A stretch of DNA of 64,000 bases from Bacillus sp. N1-1 (GCF_009818105.1 NZ_CP046564.1:4278001-4342000); one strand, 5' to 3'. Shown: positions 35,727-45,391, counted from the first letter of the stretch. A program made the numbers and translations. Notes: generated from the sequence alone by a model not told the origin.

Positions 35727-35921
35727 CTATTTTTTCTCTAATACGTTAATGTTACGGTAAAATTCCGTAACGAGCTGTTTCACTTCATCGATTGATTCCA
35801 TCACCACATAGCGTTTTCCATTCGTTAATAGAATCATCGTATCCGGCGTTGATTCAATCGTTTCAATATAAATCGCATTCAACATCATCGTTTCTCGATT
35901 TAATTTCGTTAACGGTATCAT
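35727..35921 (-). CDS. swrD: SwrD (FlbD family) flagellar protein
   Basis: 64 residues: MIPLTKLNRETMMLNAIYIETIESTPDTMILLTNGKRYVV, the FlbD/SwrD signature. In B. subtilis SwrD (YlzI) increases flagellar torque through the stators. It lies between flgE and fliM, in its usual operon position apart from the missing fliL. Confidence 0.9.
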   Translation of the reverse strand: MIPLTKLNRETMMLNAIYIETIESTPDTMILLTNGKRYVVMESIDEVKQLVTEFYRNINVLEKK

Positions 35922-35968
35922 ATGAACAGAGCAGGCCGAGGGAAAAATAGCCCCTCAGCCCTTACCCC

Positions 35969-36724
35969 CTATCGTTTTAAATTGACGATTTCTTGAAGGA
36001 TCTCATCTGAAGTTGTAATCACTCTTGAGTTTGCCTGGAAGCCACGCTGCGCCACAATCATTTCCGTAAACTCTTCGGTTAAGTCAACGTTGGACATTTC
36101 GAGTTGACCGGCAACGACGCGCGAGCCTTCTGGTAGGCCACCAGCAGCTACCCCAGATTTTTCTGTTTCAATAAATAGGGAGTTTCCAACTTTATTAAGA
36201 CCTGCTGGGTTTGGTACTGTATCAATCGCTAAATTGATTGTTTGCTGAGGGGCGCCATTATTATCTGTATACGTAATTTGGCCAGCTGCATTAATACTAG
36301 AAATCTGGCCAATATTTGAAATTGGATTCCCAGCGTCATCTAAAACCGCGTACCCTTGAGTGGTTACAAGATTCCCTTCAGGATCTAGCTGAAAAGATCC
36401 CGAACGAGCAAGGTATTCAGTGCCACCTTCAGCCTGCACTCTAAAATACCCATCTCCTTGAATGCTAAGATCCGTCTGAACACCTGTCGTCATCGGTGAT
36501 CCCGGGCTATCTATCATATTAATGGCAGAAACAGATGAACCAAGCCCTACTTGCATTGAGTTCACGGAGTTTCCAGCTACGCTTTGACTAAGCATATCTT
36601 CAAACAACACTCTACTTTTCTGGTAACCTACTGTATTCACGTTCGCAATATTATTCCCAATCACGTCTAGCTTCGTTTGAAAGCCTCTCATTCCCGAAAC
36701 GCCTGAGTACATTGAATTTAACAA
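35969..36724 (-). CDS. flgE: flagellar hook protein FlgE
   Basis: 251 residues. The N-terminal helix MLNSMYSGVSGMRGFQTKLDVIGNNIANVNTVGYQKSR and C-terminal helix GQLEMSNVDLTEEFTEMIVAQRGFQANSRVITTSDEILQEIVNLKR are the axial D0 parts. It is as short as the B. subtilis hook protein, which databases often label FlgG. Its place after flgD in the operon identifies it as the hook subunit. FlhO and FlhP at 46.5-48.1 kb are the rod homologues. Confidence 0.9.
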   Translation of the reverse strand: MLNSMYSGVSGMRGFQTKLDVIGNNIANVNTVGYQKSRVLFEDMLSQSVAGNSVNSMQVGLGSSVSAINMIDSPGSPMTTGVQTDLSIQGDGYFRVQAEGGTEYLARSGSFQLDPEGNLVTTQGYAVLDDAGNPISNIGQISSINAAGQITYTDNNGAPQQTINLAIDTVPNPAGLNKVGNSLFIETEKSGVAAGGLPEGSRVVAGQLEMSNVDLTEEFTEMIVAQRGFQANSRVITTSDEILQEIVNLKR

Positions 36725-36797
36725 GTTGTTTCCCCCTCTAATTGTGTCGCTGCTTCAATCGGTCCACAGCGATTGGGCCTCCTGCTCGGTCCGGCCA

Positions 36798-37160
36798 CTA
36801 TAAAATAAGTGCTGAATCAATGTTTGTTACGATTTGGTTTTCCATATTGTCCTGTTTCATGGCGGTAATCACTTTGTTGTTTTTAACGCTAACAACAAAT
36901 GCGAGATCCTTCATCAACATGAGCGATTCTTTTGAACCTTTTTCTCGCGCTTTCTCCACTCCGTCATTTAACTGTTGGAGCTGCTGATCTGAAAGCGAAA
37001 TACCGTTTTGCTCGAGTCGAACTTGAGCGTGATGACTAAACGAAACTTGGGACTCAATCGTTTGTTTTAGCTGATCTGCAAAAGAACTGGCTTCCTGCTT
37101 TTTAACCGATTGAATTGGCTGCTTCGGATAATATGCCTGATTGACTTGAATATTTGCCAC
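36798..37160 (-). CDS. flagellar operon protein, TIGR02530 family
   Basis: 120 residues: SFADQLKQTIESQVSFSHHAQVRLEQNGISLSDQQLQQLNDGVEKAREKGSKESLMLMKDLAFVVSVKNNKVITAM. This is the conserved small protein encoded between flgD and flgE in firmicute fla operons. The exact role is unknown. It is one base from the flgD stop, so it is coupled to flgD. Confidence 0.85.
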   Translation of the reverse strand: MANIQVNQAYYPKQPIQSVKKQEASSFADQLKQTIESQVSFSHHAQVRLEQNGISLSDQQLQQLNDGVEKAREKGSKESLMLMKDLAFVVSVKNNKVITAMKQDNMENQIVTNIDSALIL

Positions 37161-37161
37161 G

Positions 37162-37578
37162 CTATTCCCTCGTTTCGATACGCTCTATAAGGGAAACGTC
37201 TACTTGTTTACCACTATCAAGTTCTGCGAGTACATTGCCTTCTTTGTATAAAACGGCCTGAACCTTTCCAGAGCTAACCTTGTTATTCTCTTGCCACTGA
37301 ACACTTTTCCCAATCAAATCCGCGTAATCTGTCATCGAGCTTTGTAGCTGACGATCAAAAAATTTATTCATCGATGTACCCATGTTTGTCATTTGTTCGA
37401 GTGAACTAAATTGCGCCATTTGGCCGATAAATTCAGTGTCCTGCATCGGCTTCATTGGATCTTGGTTCGAAAGCTGGGCAACAAGAATTTTCAGAAAATC
37501 ATTTTTTCCAAGCTGACCTGGTGCCTCTGTCTTTTGTGTTTGTGTTGCTTGGGATGCTGTAATGGAGTTTGTATTCAT
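37162..37578 (-). CDS. flgD: flagellar hook-capping protein FlgD
   Basis: 138 residues, the short form of the Bacillus type. [40 protein letters not shown] is the FlgD N-terminal signature and a small beta domain follows. It caps the growing hook for FlgE polymerisation. Confidence 0.93.
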   Translation of the reverse strand: MNTNSITASQATQTQKTEAPGQLGKNDFLKILVAQLSNQDPMKPMQDTEFIGQMAQFSSLEQMTNMGTSMNKFFDRQLQSSMTDYADLIGKSVQWQENNKVSSGKVQAVLYKEGNVLAELDSGKQVDVSLIERIETRE

Positions 37579-37588
37579 CTAATCCTCC

Positions 37589-38971
37589 TTATATGGCGTA
37601 GTTAATTCCGCCGGACGTGCTTTCTTCTCTTTCGTTTGTTACGAGCGGATTGTCTTCTAACTCATATTCACCTTTTCCACGGCGCTGTTTTCCTTGATGA
37701 AACTGCTGTCCCTGCTCTCCACGTCCATCCTGCATGAAGGTGTTTTGGGACCCCTGCGGCTGCTGAACTACTTCCACTTTATCCAGCTGAATGCCCTGCT
37801 GAACGAGCGTATGACGAAGCTGATGAAGCTGTGATTCGATCAATTCTTTTGCGCCTGCAGTGACTGTAACGATGTGCGCTGTTACTTTCCCTTCTGATGT
37901 CGTTAACCGAATATCAAGCTGTCCGAGATTTTCTGGAGAAAGCTTAATCCTAATGTTCGTTTCATCACCATTTTTGGAAACGTGCATGCGCTCCGTGATC
38001 ATTTCACTTAGCTCTGTGCTCAAGTAACGAGCTTGCACGGGGACTTCTTTAACGGGTGTGTCACTTTGCTTTACTAGCGGAAGAGCGTCTGGCTTTTCCT
38101 CCAATTGAACGTCATCTACCAACGTTTCATTTGATGTTTGTTCCAAATTCTCCAGTTGCTCTGTTACTTCTGTGCGATCAACTGATGGCTTTGCTTTTTC
38201 TCCTCTATCCAGGACAGGCCTTTGCTGATTATCTTCCACAATAGCTTCTTGCTCTTCTAGCTGAGGAGTTTGATCGACTGTTACATCAAGATTTTTTTGT
38301 GATGAAGATTGCTCAGCTGTCAATTTCTTTATCATCTGGAGTGGCTCGCCTGACTCTTGCACCTTCGCAGTTTCAACCAGCTTCGTTGCTTCGAACGGCT
38401 TCTCTCCTAACGGATCAGCGAGAATTTTTGTTGCACCTTGCTGCATTTTCAACCATTCTTGCTTCGAAAATCCAGGTAAGATTTCTTCGCCCTTATGAAA
38501 AATGGTTTTTTCTTGTAACTGCACACTCGATTCATTACTCAAAGGTAACTTGGAAACTACTGACTCAAGAGGTGTTTGCTTTCCAACCTGCTCAAGGGTC
38601 TCTAACTCCTGCTTCGTAAAACCCGTTAAGATGAATCCTTGCTGGCTTCCACTTTTCATCTGTATGGTCTCAGCGCTTTCACGATTTCCCTGAAGCTTAG
38701 TCGAACTAGACTCTTGGCTACCTTGAACGTCTAACGGATGTGCTCCGTTAGTTATCATCAGAAGATTGAGCGGTAGTTCAGCTTCACCGTATGGAACCTT
38801 ACCATCACCCTGCTCCAATTCACTCTCGCCTGCAGTTCCTTGATCTCTACCCGCTTCTTGTTCATTTACCTTTACTCCTAAAGCACTTAACAAAGTTGAA
38901 AAGTTAGTTGAATTGGCTGTTGGCTTAGGCTGCACGATAACGCTTTTTCCAAGTGACTGGATGGCGTTCAC
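37589..38971 (-). CDS. fliK: flagellar hook-length control protein FliK
   Basis: 460 residues. The first 300 are a low-complexity Gln/Glu/Ser/Thr-rich ruler region and the C-terminal domain near residues 340-425 has the FliK core (IRIKLSPENLGQLDIRLTTSEGKVTAHIV...LVQQGI). It measures hook length and triggers the FlhB switch. It starts with GTG, 6 bases after GAGGAGGTG. The window shows no separate gene fragment, so the length is intact. Confidence 0.92.
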   Translation of the reverse strand: MNAIQSLGKSVIVQPKPTANSTNFSTLLSALGVKVNEQEAGRDQGTAGESELEQGDGKVPYGEAELPLNLLMITNGAHPLDVQGSQESSSTKLQGNRESAETIQMKSGSQQGFILTGFTKQELETLEQVGKQTPLESVVSKLPLSNESSVQLQEKTIFHKGEEILPGFSKQEWLKMQQGATKILADPLGEKPFEATKLVETAKVQESGEPLQMIKKLTAEQSSSQKNLDVTVDQTPQLEEQEAIVEDNQQRPVLDRGEKAKPSVDRTEVTEQLENLEQTSNETLVDDVQLEEKPDALPLVKQSDTPVKEVPVQARYLSTELSEMITERMHVSKNGDETNIRIKLSPENLGQLDIRLTTSEGKVTAHIVTVTAGAKELIESQLHQLRHTLVQQGIQLDKVEVVQQPQGSQNTFMQDGRGEQGQQFHQGKQRRGKGEYELEDNPLVTNEREESTSGGINYAI

Positions 38972-38985
38972 TTTTTCACCTCCTC

Positions 38986-39831
38986 TCAGTTCGCTAGATC
39001 GGCGACGTAACTAGATGAAACCGATTTTTCCATTTCTGCGAGTAAAGCCTTTCGCTTGTCATCTCCAAGTTCCTTAAGGATTGAGAGTCCCACTTCTTTC
39101 TCTTCTGCAGACTGAGCCATCTTTGAAAGAATATCAGCCGCTTCATCTTCAGGCATTTCGGATAAATCTTTTGCGACATCTGAAGTGGAAAGTGAACTTT
39201 TTTCACGATCGATCGCATTCATAAGAAGAGTCACTCTTTCCTGCATCGCCGCAAGCTCCGGATCGTCCGCTCTTTCTAGATCTTTTAAAGCTATTGTCAA
39301 ATCAGCGGCTACGGCCGAATTCATTTTACCGAGCACTGCCGCCTGCTCTGTACTTCCCATCGCATCAAGTAAGAGAGCAGCCTCATTTAACGTGAGGTTT
39401 TCCATAATCGAAGCTGACTTTGAAGCTGACATGCCTTCATACGTATTGGCTAATTGCTGAAGCTTCTTCTCGCGCTCTTCTTTGTCGGCTAATTCACTTT
39501 TGATTTCTTCCGATAGCGATTCAAGCTCAGACTGCTTCTTCCCTAGCTCAATTTCTTTTTCGTCCAACTGCTTTTTTAATCCAGATATTTCGGTATCTTT
39601 CTCATCGATTTCTTTCTTAAGCAGCTCTTCTTCATTTTGATCAGTAGCTTCAGCCGTTAAATTGTTCTCAACATAAGCGATCGGCTTTTTTGTAAGTGAA
39701 GTTGCCACTGCGAACAGATCATAGCCAAGAAACGGCAGAACGACGAGCAGCACGGTGGCCATAAAGGCAAGCGGTAAAAGAAAACCGTGAATGATGCGTT
39801 CTTTCCATGAACTTTTCTGTCGCTTTCGCAT
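38986..39831 (-). CDS. ylxF: YlxF/MotE family protein (MgtE N-terminal-like domain)
   Basis: 281 residues: a basic N-terminus, one membrane helix (FLLPLAFMATVLLVVLPFLGY), a long coiled coil (about residues 65-125), and a helical MgtE-N-like superhelix (NLTLNEAALLLDAMGSTEQAAVLGKM...SEMPEDEAADILSKM). Located between fliJ and fliK as in other Bacillaceae. MotE relatives in other phyla act as MotC chaperones, but that function is not shown here. I chose the ATG at 39831, 8 bases after AAGGGGAG. Confidence 0.85.
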   Translation of the reverse strand: MRKRQKSSWKERIIHGFLLPLAFMATVLLVVLPFLGYDLFAVATSLTKKPIAYVENNLTAEATDQNEEELLKKEIDEKDTEISGLKKQLDEKEIELGKKQSELESLSEEIKSELADKEEREKKLQQLANTYEGMSASKSASIMENLTLNEAALLLDAMGSTEQAAVLGKMNSAVAADLTIALKDLERADDPELAAMQERVTLLMNAIDREKSSLSTSDVAKDLSEMPEDEAADILSKMAQSAEEKEVGLSILKELGDDKRKALLAEMEKSVSSSYVADLAN

Positions 39832-39845
39832 CCCTCTCACTCCCC

Positions 39846-40298
39846 TTAGCCGTTTCTTGTCAGCATATACGCTCGCACGGTGTTTAAATCGTCCAATTCA
39901 TTTTGTTCAATCATTTTCATATCGTGATAAAACTCTTCTTTTCTCGTTTCTTTGATCGATTGCCACGTTTTCTCTTCTCTTACTTTTGAAGCAAGGGTAT
40001 CCTGTTGTTCGCTTACCTTATGTTCAACCTGACTCAGCTGGATTCGCTTTTGCTCAAGCTGCTTTTCGAGATAAGCAATGTGCTCTTCTTCTTTTAAAAG
40101 CTCGATGATCGGAAGGCCCTCTAACTGACGTTGTTCAAGTCGGAGGCGCTTAGAATGAATTTCTTCTTCAAACAGTTGTGCTGAGTGCTCGAGATCGACC
40201 TGTACTTTGAGCGACTCCGCCATTTCAAGCTGCGCCTGAGATTTTTCGTTTTCTTTCACATCCAAAATTCGTTGAAATGGAAATTGAAAAGCTGCGAT
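39846..40298 (-). CDS. fliJ: flagellar export protein FliJ, apparent AUC start
   Basis: 150 residues if translation starts at the ATC codon 40298-40296. The family N-terminus (aromatic-rich, then ILDVKENEK) is fully encoded as AAFQFPFQRILDVKENEK, but the only codons between the in-frame TGA and this segment are CTA, ACC and ATC. ATC lies 9 bases after AAAGGA at the end of fliI. A TTG at 40265 would give 139 residues but has no ribosome site and loses the conserved leader. The rest is one long coiled coil. FliJ links the FliH-FliI ATPase to the FlhA gate. A base error (ATG to ATC) is the alternative. Confidence 0.85.
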   Translation of the reverse strand: MAAFQFPFQRILDVKENEKSQAQLEMAESLKVQVDLEHSAQLFEEEIHSKRLRLEQRQLEGLPIIELLKEEEHIAYLEKQLEQKRIQLSQVEHKVSEQQDTLASKVREEKTWQSIKETRKEEFYHDMKMIEQNELDDLNTVRAYMLTRNG

Positions 40299-40300
40299 GG

Positions 40301-41620
40301 TTAGTCATCCTTTCCAAATCGTGATAGTAGCCGATCCTTACTTTCTTCATATGAAGCCTGATCATCAATGCCCTGCTTAATATACTTTTCAATCTCTGGA
40401 TGAATCGAGATTGCTTTATCGATGTTGCTGTTTGTTCCTGCTTTATATGCGCCAATGTTAATTAAATCTTCCGATGACACATAGACGGCAAGTAGCCGCT
40501 TAAACTCTTCTGCTGACTTCATATGTGCGGGCGTTACGATTTCTTTCATAACACGACTGACGCTTTGAGGAACGTTAATGGCTGGATACTGCCCTTTTTG
40601 TGCGAGCTTTCGATCCAGAACGATGTGCCCGTCCAAAATGCCTCGTACCGCATCTGCAATTGGCTCATTCATATCATCGCCATCAACAAGAACCGTGTAG
40701 AAAGCGGTAATCGATCCCGTCTCTGCCGTCCCTGATCGCTCTAATAGTTTTGGCAAAAGTGCAAAGACGCTTGGCGTGTAACCTTTACTCGTCGGAGGCT
40801 CCCCAATCGCAAGCCCCACTTCCCGCTGTGCCATTGCAAATCGCGTCACCGAGTCCATCATAAGCATGACGTTCTTTCCTTGATCTCGAAAAAATTCTGC
40901 AATTGACGTTGCCGTTAGTGCGCCCTTAATCCGCTGTAGTGGCGGCTGATCCGATGTAGCTACAACGACAACGGATTTCTTTAAGCCCTCTTCACCAAGA
41001 TCGCGTTCAATAAAATCTCTCACTTCACGTCCACGCTCACCGATAAGCGCAATCACGTTTACATCCGCTTCTGAGTTTCGTGCTGCCATACCCATTAACG
41101 TACTTTTACCAACGCCGCTTCCTGCAAAAATACCGATGCGCTGACCCTGCCCAACTGTTAACAAACCATCAATCGCGCGAACGCCAAGTTGAAAAGGCGT
41201 CGTAATCCGCGGTCTCGTCATCGGATTTGGTGGCTTTCGGTTTGTGGAAACGGCCTTTAATCCGCCTGGCAGATCTGTTTGATCAAGCGGCCTACCGCGT
41301 CCATCAAGAATCGTACCTAACAGCGAATAGCCGACCTTCACTTCAAGCGGCTGTCCTGTTGCCACAACGAGACACCCAGGGCCAATTTCTGATAAATCAT
41401 GCATAGGCATAAGGAGAACGCGATTTTCACGAAAGCCTACTACTTCCGCCTCGATCGGTTCCTTTAATGGCGCTGGGTAAAGGTAGCAAAGCTCACCGAT
41501 TTTCACTTCTGGTCCAAGCGATTCAATTGTCAGTCCGATGACCTGCGTGACTTTTCCATATTTCTGAACGGTTTCGATTGCTTGAATTTGTGACAGATAA
41601 GGTTCAACATTAATGCTCAT
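40301..41620 (-). CDS. fliI: flagellar export ATPase FliI
   Basis: 439 residues, an F1-beta-like ATPase. Walker A is GSGVGKST (near residue 165), with GERGREVRDFIERDLGEEGLKKSVVVVATSD, Walker B VMLMMDSVTRFAMAQREVGLAIGEPPTSKGYTPSVF and the C-terminal helical domain. It powers and energises unfolding of export substrates. I chose the ATG at 41620 (MSINVEPYL). The frame continues upstream inside fliH. GAGGAG precedes at 10 bases. It overlaps the fliH 3' end by 11 bases. Confidence 0.96.
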   Translation of the reverse strand: MSINVEPYLSQIQAIETVQKYGKVTQVIGLTIESLGPEVKIGELCYLYPAPLKEPIEAEVVGFRENRVLLMPMHDLSEIGPGCLVVATGQPLEVKVGYSLLGTILDGRGRPLDQTDLPGGLKAVSTNRKPPNPMTRPRITTPFQLGVRAIDGLLTVGQGQRIGIFAGSGVGKSTLMGMAARNSEADVNVIALIGERGREVRDFIERDLGEEGLKKSVVVVATSDQPPLQRIKGALTATSIAEFFRDQGKNVMLMMDSVTRFAMAQREVGLAIGEPPTSKGYTPSVFALLPKLLERSGTAETGSITAFYTVLVDGDDMNEPIADAVRGILDGHIVLDRKLAQKGQYPAINVPQSVSRVMKEIVTPAHMKSAEEFKRLLAVYVSSEDLINIGAYKAGTNSNIDKAISIHPEIEKYIKQGIDDQASYEESKDRLLSRFGKDD

Positions 41621-42407
41621 CGATCGTTCGCTCCTCAAACATCCCAAGCAGCTGTTTTTTCATTTCAGAAAGCTGGCTATGAATCGAAATATCGTACGAT
41701 CCACTTGGCGTATGAACAAGCCCAGAGCCGACCTCCAAATCATTCATAGGAACGAGTTTAAGACTAGCGTTTACATCTAGCTGTTTTTCTAGCTCGTCCA
41801 CCATCGGCATGACGTGTTGGTAGTCTTCTGTCGACACTTGAAAAACGACTTCACCACGATCCTGCACTTTTTTCAGCGTATCCTGGACAATGCCAAGTAG
41901 CACTTCAGGACGTTGTTCCAATTCTTTCAAAATAATTTTCTTCGCAATGGCCGTGCTTAGCGAGAGAAGAAACGGCTCAGCGCTTTGAATCAACTCTTCT
42001 TTTTTGTCATAAGCGGCCTTCACCATCTGTTCCATCTCTTTCTTTTGCTGATCGAACTCGAAATGAATTTGCTGCATGCCAGCTTCATATCCAGCCGCAT
42101 AGCCGCTTTCTTCTGCTTCTCGCACGGTTTTTTTCGTGATTTCCTGCCACTCCAGCTCTTTTTCCTGCTGCTTCTTCTCTAAATGCTGATGAACATTTGC
42201 TTCTTCTTCCCCAAGCCTCGTTCGAATCGTATGATAGAGGTCTTCAAGACGAATCATCATTTCAAGAAGCTGAGATTTTTTCTCTTCAACTGTCATCGTT
42301 CGCGTTGGGAGGACGCGACTACGCTTTGGCTCTCTTACCATTCTCTGTTCAATGACCTTAGGAACAGCTCGTTTTTCTCCAGAGGTTTTTCGGATGATGT
42401 TAGACAA
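41610..42407 (-). CDS. fliH: flagellar export ATPase regulator FliH
   Basis: 265 residues: a basic N-terminus, a long coiled coil with GYAAGYEAGMQ, and a C-terminal globular domain (LSTAIAKKIILKELEQRPEVLLGIVQDTLKKV) like the ATP synthase delta/b stalk. The start is a TTG 9 bases after GGAGGAG, overlapping the fliG stop by 8 bases. It dimerises and links FliI to the C-ring. Confidence 0.9.
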   Translation of the reverse strand: MSNIIRKTSGEKRAVPKVIEQRMVREPKRSRVLPTRTMTVEEKKSQLLEMMIRLEDLYHTIRTRLGEEEANVHQHLEKKQQEKELEWQEITKKTVREAEESGYAAGYEAGMQQIHFEFDQQKKEMEQMVKAAYDKKEELIQSAEPFLLSLSTAIAKKIILKELEQRPEVLLGIVQDTLKKVQDRGEVVFQVSTEDYQHVMPMVDELEKQLDVNASLKLVPMNDLEVGSGLVHTPSGSYDISIHSQLSEMKKQLLGMFEERTIDEH

Positions 42408-43413
42408 TCAAATCATCTCCTCCACCGCGCGCAATCATGACGTCTCCTGTTTCTTCAAGGTAGCGAATGACGGAAACGATGCGCGTCTGGGCTTCTTCCA
42501 CTTCACGAAGTCTAAGCGGCCCCATTAATTCGATCTCTTCTTTTACGGTATCGACGCGGCGATTCGACATATTTCTGAAAATCGTACCCTTCACATCGTC
42601 ACTAGCGACTTTCAACGCAATCGAGAGATCTTCATCCTTCACTTCGCTAATCACAAGGCGAATCGAACGATCATCAAGCGTGACGATATCTTCAAATACA
42701 AACATCCGCTTTTTAATCTCTTCTGCTAGCGTTGGATCATCTTTTTCAAGTGAACTTAAAATCGTTCGTTCTGTGCTTCGATCAACGCTGCTCAGCACCT
42801 GAACAATCGCTTCCACTCCACCTGTAAATGTGTAGTCTTGAGAGCCCGTGGCATTAAGTTTTCCTTCGATAATCGTCTCAAGATGACTAATCACTTCTGG
42901 TGATGTGCTATCCATTAGCGCGATGCGGCGAGCGACGTCTGCCTGACTTTCTTGCGGCAGCGAGGAAAGGATATGAGACGACTGCTTTGCATCAAGGTAG
43001 GAAAGAACAAGGGCAATCGTCTGTGGATGCTCCTGCTGTAAAATATTTAAAATTTGATCAGGATCCGCTTTTCGTGCAAACGCAAAAGGTTTTACTTTTA
43101 GGTTCGCTTTCAAACGTGTCAAAATCTCTTCTGCTTTCTTAGATCCAAGCGCCTGTTCAAGAATATGCTGTGCATATTCAATGCCACCAACGGCAATGTA
43201 GTCTTTTGCTTTTACCATTTGGATAAACTCGTCCACAACTGCCTCTCGCTCATCAGGCTCTACTTTTCGAAGCTCTGAGATCCCGAGCGCTAGCTGATCG
43301 ATTTCTTTTTCCGATAAATGTTTAAAGGTTTGTACAGATAAGTCTGGTCCTAAAGAAGTAAGAAGGATTGCCGCTTTCTGAGTTCCCGTTAATTCTTCTG
43401 TCGTGCTCACCAT
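42400..43413 (-). CDS. fliG: flagellar motor switch protein FliG
   Basis: 337 residues. The N-terminal FliF-binding domain opens with LTGTQKAAILLTSLG. The EHPQTIALVLSYL motif lies near residue 128 in the middle domain. The C-terminal torque domain has MFVFEDIVTLDDRSIRLVISEVKDEDL, with the charged residues that contact MotA. It looks normal, in contrast to the CheY-facing parts of FliM and FliY. A strong GGAGGGG precedes the ATG. Confidence 0.96.
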   Translation of the reverse strand: MVSTTEELTGTQKAAILLTSLGPDLSVQTFKHLSEKEIDQLALGISELRKVEPDEREAVVDEFIQMVKAKDYIAVGGIEYAQHILEQALGSKKAEEILTRLKANLKVKPFAFARKADPDQILNILQQEHPQTIALVLSYLDAKQSSHILSSLPQESQADVARRIALMDSTSPEVISHLETIIEGKLNATGSQDYTFTGGVEAIVQVLSSVDRSTERTILSSLEKDDPTLAEEIKKRMFVFEDIVTLDDRSIRLVISEVKDEDLSIALKVASDDVKGTIFRNMSNRRVDTVKEEIELMGPLRLREVEEAQTRIVSVIRYLEETGDVMIARGGGDDLIV

Positions 43414-43423
43414 CCAACCCCTC

Positions 43424-45055
43424 CTATTCTTCTTTCATCCATAGTCTCAGAAGTTTCACAAATTCTTCAGGATCATTTTTTGCAAGACTTTCAATCTCGT
43501 CTTTTCCTACAAGCGTTTCTGGGGTCATATCGACTTCGCGCTCTTCGCGTGGTAAATAATGATCTTCCGGAGGACTATAAGACTGCTCAAACTCCATGAA
43601 GTCTTCATCTTCTTTACTTCCCCGGCGTCGGAAAAGTAGAAAAATTCCTCCTATAACGAGAATCCCCACTCCACCTGCAATAGCGTAAAGCACCCAGGCT
43701 GGAATGCTATCCATCATCGTTGAAAAGATGCCTTCGGTTGGCTCTTCATAGTCGGCCCGTCCCTTAAATTCATTCGCAAATACCGAGATCCGCTCTTCAA
43801 GAGCCGCATCATCAAGCGGAACTTCACTTTCACTTAACGAAGTACGGACAACATTTTTTAATACAGTACGAATATCTTCTATATCAGCTGCAGTTAACGT
43901 CGTGATATCATCAGCCACAGGTGGCTCTACACCAACGTTTATCGTGATATCATCAATAAGATATGGGCTTTCTTCGATCTCTTTATGAATGCGATTCACT
44001 TCACGGTTAATACGGTCTTCTACTTTTTCATAAGAACCGTCACCCTGGGCGTCCGGATCATCTGCGTTATAGTTTGGAATTTCGCCTTCATCTGTACCCG
44101 TTCCATCCTGAGCAGCGGCTTGATCGCCAGAATACGATTCCATGATTTTCTCAACGCTAATATCAATGCCTTCACCTGTTTCTTCATCGACAGGTTCAAC
44201 AAGATCTTCCGTGCGTTTTTCTTTTGTAAAATCAACGCTAGCCATGACGGAGACAACCACTTTGTCTTGACCAAGAATCATGCCAAGCATTTGTTGGAGT
44301 TCCTGCTGCATGTCTTTTTCAATACCGTTACGAATATCTTCTTGTTGCTGGTAGGCAGATAATGTTGTATCAACACCACCTTCACCATAGTCAAAAGCCG
44401 TTCCGTTCTGATCCATGATTACGATGTTTTCAACTGGAAGATTCGGAACACTTTTACTGATGAGATGATAGAGACCCGTGATTTGACCTTGATCAAGCTG
44501 AACGCCGGGATCTCGCGTTAGGACAACGGAAGCAGAAGCGGTTTCACCCGTTTCATCTAGCCATACGCTTTCAGCCGGTAGGGTAATCATCACTTTTGAT
44601 TCCTTAATACCGCCAATTTGCTCAATGAGGTAGCTTAATTCATTTTGCATTGCATCGCGTTCAACGACATCAAACTGTCGATCCGTCATTCCCATACCCA
44701 TGTTTTCACTAAAAATGCTGTAATTCACATTACCGCTTTTTGGAATGCCCTCTGCAGCAAGACTTACTTTTAAATCAGAGGCCTGGTCTTTTGGCACACT
44801 AATTGTTGTACCATCTGCTGAAACTTCTACAGGAATACCCTTTTGTTCAATCGCGCTCTTGATCTCGCCAGCTTCTGTCGGCGTCAAATTCGCATATATT
44901 GGTGTTAAATTAGGTTTAGACATCCAAAAAACAAGGAATAGAAGTAGAAGAAGAGTGACGAGAAACGTCCCTCCGATCAGCCATTTGGTTTTTGTGGGAT
45001 AGCTTCCCCACGTTTCCTGCCAGCGACTTTTAAAGTTCAGTAGTTGTTGGTTCAT
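43424..45055 (-). CDS. fliF: flagellar MS-ring protein FliF
   Basis: 543 residues: an N-terminal helix (residues 25-47), the YscJ/FliF secretin-like ring domains (TPIYANLTPTEAGEIKSAIEQKGIP), a variable acidic loop (GTGTDEGEIPNYNADDPDAQG), a second membrane helix (PAWVLYAIAGGVGILVIGGIFLLF) and the C-terminal FliG-binding tail (ESLAKNDPEEFVKLLRLWMKEE). It is the scaffold of the basal body. Confidence 0.96.
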   Translation of the reverse strand: MNQQLLNFKSRWQETWGSYPTKTKWLIGGTFLVTLLLLLFLVFWMSKPNLTPIYANLTPTEAGEIKSAIEQKGIPVEVSADGTTISVPKDQASDLKVSLAAEGIPKSGNVNYSIFSENMGMGMTDRQFDVVERDAMQNELSYLIEQIGGIKESKVMITLPAESVWLDETGETASASVVLTRDPGVQLDQGQITGLYHLISKSVPNLPVENIVIMDQNGTAFDYGEGGVDTTLSAYQQQEDIRNGIEKDMQQELQQMLGMILGQDKVVVSVMASVDFTKEKRTEDLVEPVDEETGEGIDISVEKIMESYSGDQAAAQDGTGTDEGEIPNYNADDPDAQGDGSYEKVEDRINREVNRIHKEIEESPYLIDDITINVGVEPPVADDITTLTAADIEDIRTVLKNVVRTSLSESEVPLDDAALEERISVFANEFKGRADYEEPTEGIFSTMMDSIPAWVLYAIAGGVGILVIGGIFLLFRRRGSKEDEDFMEFEQSYSPPEDHYLPREEREVDMTPETLVGKDEIESLAKNDPEEFVKLLRLWMKEE

Positions 45056-45076
45056 CTTTTATCCATCCCTGATTGT

Positions 45077-45367
45077 CTACATTTGCATGCGCATGATTTC
45101 CTGGTATGATTCAATAACCTTATTTCTCACTTCAACTGTTAAATTTAGAGATAGTGAGGCTTTTTGTGCTGCAAGCATGACTTCATGAACATCCTGTACT
45201 TCTCCAGTTACGAGCTTATTTGTCATTTGTTCTGATGCGACCTGGTTATCGTTCACCTGTTTAATCGCATTCTGCAGCATTTGACCGAAATCAGCTGTCG
45301 CTTCCCCAGAAGTAGCCTGCTGCTTTGCTTGAGCAGGAAGCTGCTGAAGTGCACTAATTGTATTCAT
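45077..45367 (-). CDS. fliE: flagellar hook-basal body protein FliE
   Basis: 96 residues: FGQMLQNAIKQVNDNQVASEQMTNKLVTGEVQDVHEVMLAAQKASLSLNLTVEVRNKVIESYQEIMRMQM, the complete FliE pattern. It joins the MS ring to the rod. Confidence 0.95.
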   Translation of the reverse strand: MNTISALQQLPAQAKQQATSGEATADFGQMLQNAIKQVNDNQVASEQMTNKLVTGEVQDVHEVMLAAQKASLSLNLTVEVRNKVIESYQEIMRMQM

Positions 45368-45391
45368 ATAATCCTCCTATGCTCGCCATCA

